Assembly (NCBI GenBank): GCA_937885475.1 | Contig: CAKZZR010000173.1 | Coordinates: 1 to 11,046 of the forward strand | Direction of reading: 5' to 3' | Length of the DNA stretch: 11,046 nt | Source of the DNA: an uncultured Treponema sp. | Lineage (GTDB): Bacteria; Spirochaetota; Spirochaetia; Treponematales; Treponemataceae | Shown: piece after piece, positions 1 through 6,700 of the stretch | Position numbering within the stretch: the first letter of the stretch is position 1 | Layout: every line of letters starts with the position of its first letter | Notes under the pieces: generated by a model | Seen by the model: the letters and a program-made list of their open reading frames with translations, nothing else | Told to the model about the DNA's origin: nothing | Databases searched by the model: none | Position numbers and translations under genes: made by a program

Positions 1-73
1 TATGTTTCATACTATTGTAATATTAAGTGGCTGTCAATGTGTTCAATTTGTGAATGTTCTGTAATTTTTGTTT

Positions 74-1150
74 TTACCTTCCCCCGTTCAAAAGCCTGAA
101 CAAAGGCGGACAGACCTTTTTCAAGACAATTCCGATTCCTGTTCCTATCGAAATCACAAGGATTGTCGGCACAAAATATTGCAGAAGGCAGAAAAAGGTG
201 TTTTTCATCGGAAAGAACCGAATCCACAGTTTTGAAACAGTGCCATTAAGGACTGGCGCATGAAGCGCAAACAAGAAGAACGAGAATCCCGCAAGATATG
301 AAGATGCGGCATACAGCTTTTCTTTTTTGATGATTAGCGCGGAAAGCTTCAGAAGAATGACGCAGGAAGTAATCACCATAAAATAATGCTCCGTGGAATG
401 GTCGCCCCCACCAATCTTGTATGTGTAAAAGAAAGAAAGCATATAAAGCAAGGCCACTTCCTTCCAGCTGATTTTATCTACAGTCTCAAAAAGCGGAATA
501 TCGTACATGCCCCAGTAAAGACCGAGTACATAGAAAAACAAGGCCTGGCTTACCAAAACATAAAGCTGGACTGGAACGGCATATACAGCCGTGACGAAGA
601 ACAAAAATCCTATGGGGAAGTTTTTTATGAGCCATTTTAGCACGGGCGAAATGATAACAAGAATCATAAGGTCGCGGACAAACCAGAACTGAACGGCAAG
701 CTCTGGAAGATCCAATCCGCCTTTGCCGTTTGGTCTGTAACCAAAAATTTTATGCACCCATTCAGAAAAAGTCCATGCAAGCATATTGTTTTCGGGGTGG
801 CTGATAAACTGCGGAGCGATTTTTGCAACAAGGAGCTTTAAGCCCCCATAATAAAAAACATAGATTGCAGTCCAAAGCACAAACGGCAGAAGCAGTGATT
901 TTGCGCGTTTTTTAAGAAGAACAGGATAGCCGTCATTTTTCTTTGCCTGCAAGAAGGCCGCAAACATAAAAAAGAGAGGAACGGCGGAACGGGCAATGCC
1001 GAATGTGATGAAAAGCTTTACCCAGCGTCCGAAGGCATTTTCGGCAAAAACAGGCGGAACGTCACCAGACGCGATGATTTTTTGGATTGACTCTGTTGTG
1101 TAGCAGTTGTGAATGAATACGACAAGAACGATTAAAAGAAAGCGAAGCAC
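74..1150 (-). CDS. Acyltransferase-3 family membrane acyltransferase; probably phase-variable and out of frame with its upstream start
   Basis: This is an integral membrane protein of the acyltransferase-3 family, whose members transfer acetyl or other acyl groups to surface polysaccharide, LPS or other glycans from the cytoplasmic membrane. The reading frame as it stands is 358 codons and opens with GTG. Residues 3-14 give the family's R-X10-H motif in the first membrane helix (Arg3, His14 in FIHN), and about residue 55 there is a VPLFFMFAAFL stretch like the family's VPLFFxxSG segment. About ten hydrophobic segments follow. The GTG is a poor start because it leaves only two residues before the motif arginine. 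The open frame continues upstream with SEESSKRIT, which looks like a normal N-terminus, and reaches a G9 tract separating it from a well-placed ATG at 1224. An AAGGA lies 5 nt before the GTG, so weak internal initiation is possible. The acceptor substrate cannot be told from sequence. It follows a MarR-type regulator gene by 82 nt (ATG to stop), on the same strand. Confidence 0.85.
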   Translation of the reverse strand: MLRFLLIVLVVFIHNCYTTESIQKIIASGDVPPVFAENAFGRWVKLFITFGIARSAVPLFFMFAAFLQAKKNDGYPVLLKKRAKSLLLPFVLWTAIYVFYYGGLKLLVAKIAPQFISHPENNMLAWTFSEWVHKIFGYRPNGKGGLDLPELAVQFWFVRDLMILVIISPVLKWLIKNFPIGFLFFVTAVYAVPVQLYVLVSQALFFYVLGLYWGMYDIPLFETVDKISWKEVALLYMLSFFYTYKIGGGDHSTEHYFMVITSCVILLKLSALIIKKEKLYAASSYLAGFSFFLFALHAPVLNGTVSKLWIRFFPMKNTFFCLLQYFVPTILVISIGTGIGIVLKKVCPPLFRLLNGGR

Positions 1151-1224
1151 GGTAATCCTTTTTGAGGATTCCTCGCTTATACTATACGGCTGTACCCCCC
1201 CCCACGATTCTGGATGTTAATCAT
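1151..1224 (-). other. Out-of-frame 5' coding segment of the acyltransferase (start codon plus contingency tract)
   Basis: An ATG at 1224-1222 has AGGAGA 8 nt upstream, the best initiation site near this gene. From it the present sequence reads MINIQNRGGGYSRIV and stops at TAA (1179-1177). Adding one G to the tract at 1195-1203 moves translation into the acyltransferase frame: MINIQNRGGG, then VQPYS, then ISEESSKRIT, joined to the 358-codon frame with no stop, 383 residues in all. Removing two G also works (382 residues), whereas removing one gives an early TAG. I infer that this is the real 5' end of the gene, in a non-translated register here. Confidence 0.7.
1195..1203 (-). repeat. Poly-G tract of nine, candidate slipped-strand phase-variation switch
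   Basis: Nine consecutive C on the plus strand, i.e. G9 on the coding strand, lie seven codons after the ATG at 1224. It is the longest G/C homopolymer I noticed in the window. Tract length decides whether the ATG is in frame with the acyltransferase: G7 and G10 are ON, G8 and G9 are OFF. Poly-G contingency tracts are well documented in Treponema pallidum and other host-associated bacteria. A homopolymer length error in the assembly would give the same appearance. Confidence 0.8.
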
Positions 1225-1232
1225 AATTTATA

Positions 1233-1238
1233 TCTCCT
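1233..1238 (-). promoter_or_regulatory. Shine-Dalgarno AGGAGA for the upstream acyltransferase ATG
   Basis: AGGAGA sits 8 nt before the ATG at 1224. It supports that ATG over the GTG at 1150 as the natural start of the acyltransferase gene, and so supports the phase-variation reading. Confidence 0.7.
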
Positions 1239-1263
1239 ATATTAAATTCTTAAACATTTCAGA

Positions 1264-1291
1264 AGTCTAATTTTTAGCAAAATCCAACCAA
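1264..1291 (-). promoter_or_regulatory. Weak candidate promoter before the acyltransferase
   Basis: TTGGTT (1291-1286), a 16-nt spacer and TAGACT (1269-1264) form a modest sigma-70-like pair, about 40 nt before the acyltransferase ATG and just after the regulator stop. No terminator is visible between the regulator and acyltransferase genes, so co-transcription is equally possible. In AT-rich sequence such a match is common by chance. Confidence 0.22.
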
Positions 1292-1306
1292 GCCCGTTGC
1301 AAAACT

Positions 1307-1834
1307 TTACTCTTCCAGCAAATCCAACAAATTCACGCAGCCCTGCTCAGTAAGGCGGGCAATGTCAGCTTCGTCATTCTGCTCGCCCACCACGCAAAAA
1401 GCGTCAGATTCAATCGGGGCGTTCACATCCTTTTCCAAAAATGTAACATTCAGCGTCTGGCAGGCATAAACAAGCAGGAACTTGATGTAACTGTTGCCGT
1501 AAAGGGCGAGCTTTGTATTTCCTTCTTTTTTGGCATCGGACACTGCCTTGCAGAGCGCGTCGTTGTAGCGGTTTGCAAGGGCGAACGTGCGCTTGGCAAA
1601 TGTCTGGCTACGCTCGGTAAGCTCGGCGATTCCGGCTGGGGTGATTGCATAAGAGAGCTTACGAAGGTTCACGTTTGTAAGCATAATCCAGCCGCGCTCT
1701 ACAAAGCGTTTGATTACGGCGTTCATAAGTCCGATTGACATTCCGGCGTTTTCGGCAAGCACGCGCTGACTTGCGAGCGGGTATTCCTTAAGGGTATCAG
1801 CAATGTTCTGTAATATCGCTACTTCACTGTTCAT
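1307..1834 (-). CDS. MarR-like winged-helix regulator with Rossmann-like C-terminal half
   Basis: The protein has 175 residues. Residues about 8-68 form a winged helix: helix-turn-helix around SQRVLAENAGMSIGLMNAVIKR (22-43) and a wing ending YAITPAGIAEL (62-72). The run of landmarks (S-R-LA-..G.S.G, then ..RGW......N..K..Y.ITP.GI.E) resembles the small MarR-type regulators found with exopolysaccharide gene clusters. That assignment is from memory and not from a search. Residues 108-175 begin KLALYGNSYIKFLLVYA and continue TFLEKD, a beta-glycine-helix-beta-acid pattern like a degenerate Rossmann fold, so this half may bind a nucleotide or other ligand. This part is less certain. The gene precedes the acyltransferase on the same strand with no terminator between them, suggesting local control of an envelope gene and probably of itself. 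The ATG at 1834 has no clear Shine-Dalgarno, which fits the very short leader predicted from the nearby promoter. Confidence 0.85.
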   Translation of the reverse strand: MNSEVAILQNIADTLKEYPLASQRVLAENAGMSIGLMNAVIKRFVERGWIMLTNVNLRKLSYAITPAGIAELTERSQTFAKRTFALANRYNDALCKAVSDAKKEGNTKLALYGNSYIKFLLVYACQTLNVTFLEKDVNAPIESDAFCVVGEQNDEADIARLTEQGCVNLLDLLEE

Positions 1835-1844
1835 AATCTGAATA

Positions 1845-1872
1845 AATCTAGCATATTTGATAAAATTTTCAA
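1845..1872 (-). promoter_or_regulatory. Candidate extended -10 promoter of the MarR-like gene, giving a near-leaderless mRNA
   Basis: TTGAAA (1872-1867), a 16-nt spacer and TAGATT (1850-1845), with TGC directly before the -10 (an extended -10). Initiation about 6-7 nt past the -10 would fall near 1838, only 4-5 nt before the ATG at 1834. The lack of a Shine-Dalgarno at that ATG agrees with this. Confidence 0.4.
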
Positions 1873-1873
1873 A
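1856..1873. promoter_or_regulatory. 18-bp imperfect palindrome, candidate MarR-type operator
   Basis: TTTGATAAAATTTTCAAA has 7 of 9 complementary pairs (TTTGA/TCAAA outer arms). It covers the -35 hexamer and most of the spacer of the proposed promoter. MarR-family dimers typically bind AT-rich palindromes of 16-20 bp overlapping their own promoter, so autoregulation is the natural inference. AT-rich composition makes chance palindromes fairly likely. Confidence 0.35.
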
Positions 1874-1899
1874 GTGGGTGTTGAAAAAACTACTCGTTT

Positions 1900-1927
1900 T
1901 TTATACTAGAAAAGCAGGTCTTTTAAA
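1900..1927 (-). promoter_or_regulatory. Second candidate promoter upstream of the MarR-like gene
   Basis: TTTAAA (1927-1922), a 16-nt spacer and TATAAA (1905-1900). A transcript from here would carry a leader of about 60 nt containing the palindrome at 1856-1873. The -10 is good (5 of 6) and the -35 is weak. Confidence 0.25.
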
Positions 1928-2036
1928 GCACTACGGGCAATCATGAATATTTTTTTAAGTTGAATATGATTCTCAAAGCGTAAAACAACAAAAGAATCTC
2001 TTAATGCTGCAAATTATTCTTTGGACATGATTGAAG

Positions 2037-2080
2037 GAACAGCCAGAGGCTTTTATATTCAGCAAAACCTCCGGCTGTTC
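2037..2080 (-). terminator. Hairpin downstream of gltD, probable terminator or 3'-end stabiliser
   Basis: Arms at 2037-2049 and 2068-2080 pair over 13 bp with one mismatch (GAACAGCC..GAGG). TTTT/AAAA next to the loop can extend the stem. It begins 15 nt after the gltD stop. On the minus strand the hairpin is followed by CTTCAATCATG, not a U-run, so it is not a textbook intrinsic terminator. It may stop transcription with help or protect the 3' end of the gltBD mRNA. Confidence 0.5.
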
Positions 2081-2095
2081 TTCTTCCTTGACTTC

Positions 2096-3613
2096 CTACA
2101 TATTCGAATACCCCATGAGGTACTCGTCTATCTGGCGGGCGCACTCGCGGCCTTCGGCGATTGCCCAGACCACCAGGGACTGTCCGCGCCGCATGTCGCC
2201 TGCGGCAAATACCTTGCTCACGCTGGTCCTGTAGCCGTTGGGGCTCGCGCATTCCGGAACAGATTCACCCACAGACTCAACCGTACCGCGTGAGGTGAGC
2301 GGAGTCTTGAATGCTTGGGCTGTGTATTCCTCGCAGCCCAAAAATCCCGCCGCAACAAGGATAAGGTCAGCAGGAAGCTCCTTTTCTGTTCCCGGCCTCT
2401 CACAAAGGGTCCGCTTTCCGTCAACGTTCTTGAATTCAACCTGAACGGTCGTTATGCCGCACACAGCTCCGTCCTTTACATGCACTTCCTTTATCGTAGT
2501 CTCGTACACGCGCGGGTCATGACCGTACACTGCAATTGACTCCTCGGCACCGTAGTCAGTCTTTAGCACCTTTGGCCACTGCGGCCACGGATTGCTTGCC
2601 GCTCGTTCTTTTGGAGGACATGGCATCATCTCTATCTGGGTCACGCTTGCGGCCCCAAAGCGGATTGCAGTTCCGGTGCAGTCGTTTCCTGTGTCGCCGC
2701 CTCCAAGAACAATCACGTTCTTTCCCTTCACGTCAAAGAAGCCGTCGTCCTCCACGTTCTGGCTCACCAGAAGCTTAGTGCTAGCCTTAAGGTAGTCCAC
2801 GGCAAACATGAGTCCACGCTTTGCCTTGTCCGCTCCAGTCGCAGTAAGGGGACGGGCTTTTTTTGCCCCGCAGCAAAGGGCAACGGCATCATATTCAGAA
2901 AGAATCTTTTCTGCCTGAACGTTTTTTCCCACGTCAGCATTATAGACAAACTGAACGCCTTCCGCTTCCATGAGCTTTATGCGCCGCTCAATTATCTTCT
3001 TATCAAGCTTCATGTTCGGAATTCCGTACATCAGAAGTCCACCAGCCTTGTCCTCGCGCTCAAAAACAGTAACGTTGTGTCCGCGGCGGTTCAGCGCATC
3101 GGCAACGGCCAGTCCGCTCGGTCCCGAACCGACTACGGCAACCTTCTTACCTGACCTGACAGCCGGAACCTGTGGCTTCATGTAGCCGGAAGCAAACGCA
3201 TGCTCAATTATAAAAAGCTCGTTGTCATGAATCGTAACGGCCTGATTTATGTCGCCGCCATTTCCGCAGTTGCAGGCTTTCTCGCAAAGTGCCGGGCACA
3301 CACGACCTGTGAATTCTGGAAAGCTCGATGTCTTCAAAAGCCGCCACGCCGCCATGTCGTACTGCCCCTGAAAAAGCGCATCGTTCCATTCAGGAATAAG
3401 GTTGTGCAAAGGGCATCCTGTCACCATGCCTGCGAGCTTTATGGAGCTCTGGCACATAGGAACGCCGCAGTTCATGCACCGCGCGGCCTGTTTTTTACGC
3501 TCATCATCATCAAGATAGGTGTGAAATTCCTTGAAGCCCTTGATTCTTTCCAGCGGAGGCACATCTCCGTTCTGAAGCCGTGTATATTCTAAAAATCCAG
3601 TTGGTTTTCCCAC
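2096..3613 (-). CDS. gltD: Glutamate synthase [NADPH] small (beta) subunit
   Basis: GltD carries electrons from NAD(P)H through FAD and Fe-S clusters to the large subunit GltB, for reductive transfer of the glutamine amide to 2-oxoglutarate; it is cytoplasmic. I take the GTG at 3613 as start, giving 505 residues: AGGAGA lies 7 nt upstream and the protein then begins MGKPTGFLEY, the usual GltD N-terminus. The ATG at 3676 would add 21 residues encoded within the spacer repeat. Visible landmarks: cluster cysteines 46, 49, 54 and 67 (CMNCGVPMC...GCPLHNLIPEW); a second cysteine group FTGRVCPALCEKAC (106-116); FAD-binding GSGPSG at 162-167; NADPH-binding GGGDTG at 304-309; and the C-terminal FAAGDMRRGQSLVVWAIAEG that closes the FAD site. 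The length is normal. It lies downstream of gltB in the same operon, with a 130-nt spacer. The protein is intact with all key residues. Confidence 0.97.
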   Translation of the reverse strand: MGKPTGFLEYTRLQNGDVPPLERIKGFKEFHTYLDDDERKKQAARCMNCGVPMCQSSIKLAGMVTGCPLHNLIPEWNDALFQGQYDMAAWRLLKTSSFPEFTGRVCPALCEKACNCGNGGDINQAVTIHDNELFIIEHAFASGYMKPQVPAVRSGKKVAVVGSGPSGLAVADALNRRGHNVTVFEREDKAGGLLMYGIPNMKLDKKIIERRIKLMEAEGVQFVYNADVGKNVQAEKILSEYDAVALCCGAKKARPLTATGADKAKRGLMFAVDYLKASTKLLVSQNVEDDGFFDVKGKNVIVLGGGDTGNDCTGTAIRFGAASVTQIEMMPCPPKERAASNPWPQWPKVLKTDYGAEESIAVYGHDPRVYETTIKEVHVKDGAVCGITTVQVEFKNVDGKRTLCERPGTEKELPADLILVAAGFLGCEEYTAQAFKTPLTSRGTVESVGESVPECASPNGYRTSVSKVFAAGDMRRGQSLVVWAIAEGRECARQIDEYLMGYSNM

Positions 3614-3620
3614 TTTCGTA

Positions 3621-3626
3621 TCTCCT
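3621..3626 (-). promoter_or_regulatory. Shine-Dalgarno AGGAGA deciding the gltD start
   Basis: AGGAGA with a 7-nt spacer to the GTG at 3613-3611. No comparable site precedes the ATG at 3676. The site emerges 6 nt after the hairpin at 3633-3650, so folding of that hairpin may affect access to it. Confidence 0.8.
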
Positions 3627-3743
3627 ATTTTCAGGGGGAAGTCTCCCCCTCGCTTCAGCCGGCTGCCATTTCGCAAAGCTCAATGCCCGCCGTCTTACGC
3701 TACCCTCTCTACGGGGGCTAAAGCCACCCCCGTAACGCCCCGG
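3627..3743. repeat. GC-rich palindromic intergenic element between gltB and gltD (candidate REP/MITE-like repeat)
   Basis: The gltB-gltD spacer holds several inverted repeats: AGGGGGA/TCCCCCT with a 4-nt loop (3633-3650), the perfect palindrome CAGCCGGCTG (3656-3665), TACGGGGG/CCCCCGTA with a 9-nt loop (3710-3734), and CGGCT/AGCCG (3741-3755) crossing the gltB stop codon. It has no open reading frame of its own and is much more GC- and hairpin-rich than the other gaps in the window. This looks like a dispersed palindromic element inserted in an operon rather than an ordinary spacer. Copies elsewhere in the genome are expected but cannot be seen in this window. Confidence 0.5.
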
Positions 3744-6700
3744 CTATGCCAGCCGCTTCTGCCCGGTGGTCGTGTAGAACGCATCAAGAACCGCCTCGTC
3801 GTGGGTCAAACCGCGCTCCTCAGCCTTGCTTATCTCCGTGAGCATGCGCTGATAGTCGTTCGGCACAATCTTCTTGAAGTACGGAACATAACCTTCAAAA
3901 TCAGAAAGGATTTTCTTTCCAAGTTCGGACTCCGTCTCACGGACGTGCTTCTCAATTATTCCCTTTAGAACTTCCTTGTCATGCTCGTCGCTAAGCTCGC
4001 TCATGGTAACAAGCTGCTTGTTCAGCCGCTTGTAAAGGTCGTGCTTCATGTCAAGCACATGAGCCGTTCCGCCGCTCATTCCGGCGGCAAAGTTCCGCCC
4101 TGTCTCGCCAAGAATCACCGCAGTTCCGCCCGTCATGTACTCAAGACCATGGTCACCGCAGCCTTCGCTTACGGCAAGCGCCCCGGAATTACGCACGCAG
4201 AAGCGCTCGCCCGCAACTCCGTTTATGAACGCCTCGCCGCTAGTAGCACCAAAAAGCGCAACGTTTCCAATGAGTATGTTCTCCTCTGCCTTGAACGTGC
4301 ACTTCTCTGGCGTCTTTACTACGATTTTTCCGCCGCTTAAGCCTTTTCCAAGGTAGTCGTTTGCGTCCCCCGTAAGGCGGAGCGTAAGCCCCTTGGGAAT
4401 AAACGCGCCAAAGCTCTGACCGCCGCCCCCAACGGCATTCACCGTAAAGGAATCCTCGTCCAAAGCGGAACCGAACCTTTTTTGAATCTCGCTTCCAAGT
4501 ATCGTTCCAAGCGTCCTGTCAGTAGAAGTAACCTGAACGCTGAATTCTCCGTGCTCAGATTTTGCCGCTCTATCAAATTCCTTAAGAAGAACCTTCTCGT
4601 CAACGGTATTCTCAAGTCCAAAGTTGAACACATCCTCAGGAACAAAGTGAGTTTTTGCGTTCTCCGGACTTCTCCAGCCTATGATGCGGCTTAAGTCAAC
4701 AAGAGAAGCTCGCTTAAAGCCCTGCTTTTCCTTCAGCTTAAGAAGGTCAGTGCGACCGCACATTTCCTCTATGGTTCGCACGCCAAGACGTGCCATGTAC
4801 TCGCGGAGCTCCTGAGCTATAAAGCGCATGAAATTCTCAACATACTCAGGCTTACCGGTAAAGCGCTTACGAAGCTCGCTGTTCTGTGTTGCCACTCCGA
4901 ACGGACAGGTGTCAAGATTGCAGACGCGCATCATGGCGCACCCCATAGTCACAAGAGGAGCCGTGGCAAAACCGAATTCCTCGGCACCAAGCAACGCGGC
5001 AATTGCAACGTCACGACCGCTCATGAGCTTTCCGTCAGTTTCTATAACAACACGGCTTCTAAGTCCGTTCTGAATCAAGGTCTGATGCGTTTCCGCAAGT
5101 CCAAGCTCCCACGGAAGCCCCGCATGATGTATTGAAGAAATCGGGGCAGCTCCTGTTCCGCCGTCGTGTCCGCTTATGAGAATTACCTGAGCGCCAGCCT
5201 TTGCAACTCCCGCCGCAATGGTTCCTACTCCTGCTTCGCTCACAAGCTTTACGGAAATGCGCGCAGAACGATTTGCATTCTTAAGGTCATAGATAAGCTG
5301 CGCCAAATCTTCTATAGAATAGATGTCGTGGTGCGGCGGCGGCGAGATGAGCGAAACGCCTGGAGTTGCATATCGAGTTTTTGCAATCCATGGGTACACC
5401 TTCTTTCCAGGAAGATGTCCTCCCTCGCCTGGCTTTGCGCCCTGAGCCATCTTTATCTGAATCTCCTTTGCAGAAAGAAGATATTCCTCCGTAACGCCAA
5501 AGCGGCCGGAGGCAACCTGCTTTATGGCGCTGTTCGCCTCTGTTCCAAGACGCTCAGGCTTCTCACCGCCCTCGCCGCTGTTGGATTTTCCGTGCAGGTG
5601 GTTCATAGCGATTGCCATGCAGCGGTGAGCTTCCTCGCTTATGGAACCGTAGCTCATGGCTCCAGTCTTGAAGCGCTGCACTATGCTTTCAACGCCTTCA
5701 ACCTCATTGATGTCAATCGCCTTGGACTCATCAAACGCAAAATCAAGCATTGCACGCAGCGTGTGCGGATGGGCGTTCTCGTCAACAAGGCTCGTGTATT
5801 CCTTGAAGCGCGCATAGTCTCCGTTTCGGGTTGACTCCTGAAGCGCTATGATTGTCTCCGGGCTGTAAAGGTGGTCTTCCGCATTAGGACCGCGGCGCAT
5901 CTTGTGAAGTCCCACGGAATCCAGGTGCGTATTCACCGTAAGCCCAAGCGGGTCAAATGCCTTGTTATGATGGAAACTCACGTCCTCCTCAATTTCCTTG
6001 AGCGTGATTCCGCCTACCCGGCTAACCGTGTTCGTAAAATACCTGTCAATCACTTCCGGCGCAATTCCGACCGCCTCAAAAATCTGGGCTGACTGGTACG
6101 ACTGAACGGTAGAAATTCCCATCTTTGCCGCGATTTTCACGATTCCGTTTATAATCGCCTTGTTGTAGTCGTCAATCGCAGTGTGGTAGTCCTTGTCCAG
6201 AAGCTTCTGGTCAATGAGCTCGGCGATGCACTCGTGCGCAAGATACGGATTTATAGCACGTGCGCCGTAGCCAAGGCACATAGCCGACTGATGGACGTCG
6301 CGAATTTCTGCGGACTCAAGGATTATTGAAATTGCAGTGCGCTTTTTAGTGCGCACAAGATGCTGCTCCACGGCAGAAACCGCAAGCAAAGAAGGAATCG
6401 CAACATGGCTCTCATCAACGCCACGGTCAGAAAGAACCATCACGTTCGCACCGTTTCTGTATTCCTTGTCAACGCTAAGCAAAAGCTCGTCCAAAGCCGC
6501 CTGCAGGGAACTTCCCTTGTAATAAAGAAGCGGAACGGTAACTACCTTGAAGCCCGGCTTTTTCATGTTCTTTATCTTTAGCATGTCAACGCCGGTAAGA
6601 ATCGGGTTGTTTATCTCTAGCACTGTGCAGTTCTTGCCCTCAGGCTTCAGAAGGTTTCCGTCTGAACCAACATAAACCGTTGTGTCAGTTACGATTTTCT

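Noticed and set aside
1..73. Terminator or RNA gene after the acyltransferase
   Set aside because: No stable hairpin, U-run or RNA gene could be made out in this AT-rich stretch.
74..1224. Acyltransferase as a decayed pseudogene
   Set aside because: The only lesion is the homopolymer register; the remaining 358 codons are intact with conserved motifs, which fits a reversible switch or a tract-length error better than decay.
3200..3592. 130-codon plus-strand open frame within gltD
   Set aside because: It is antisense to the conserved Fe-S region of gltD and resembles nothing known.
5166..5834. 222-codon open frame on the plus strand
   Set aside because: It lies entirely antisense within the FMN-domain part of gltB, with Cys- and Ser-rich composition typical of a shadow frame.
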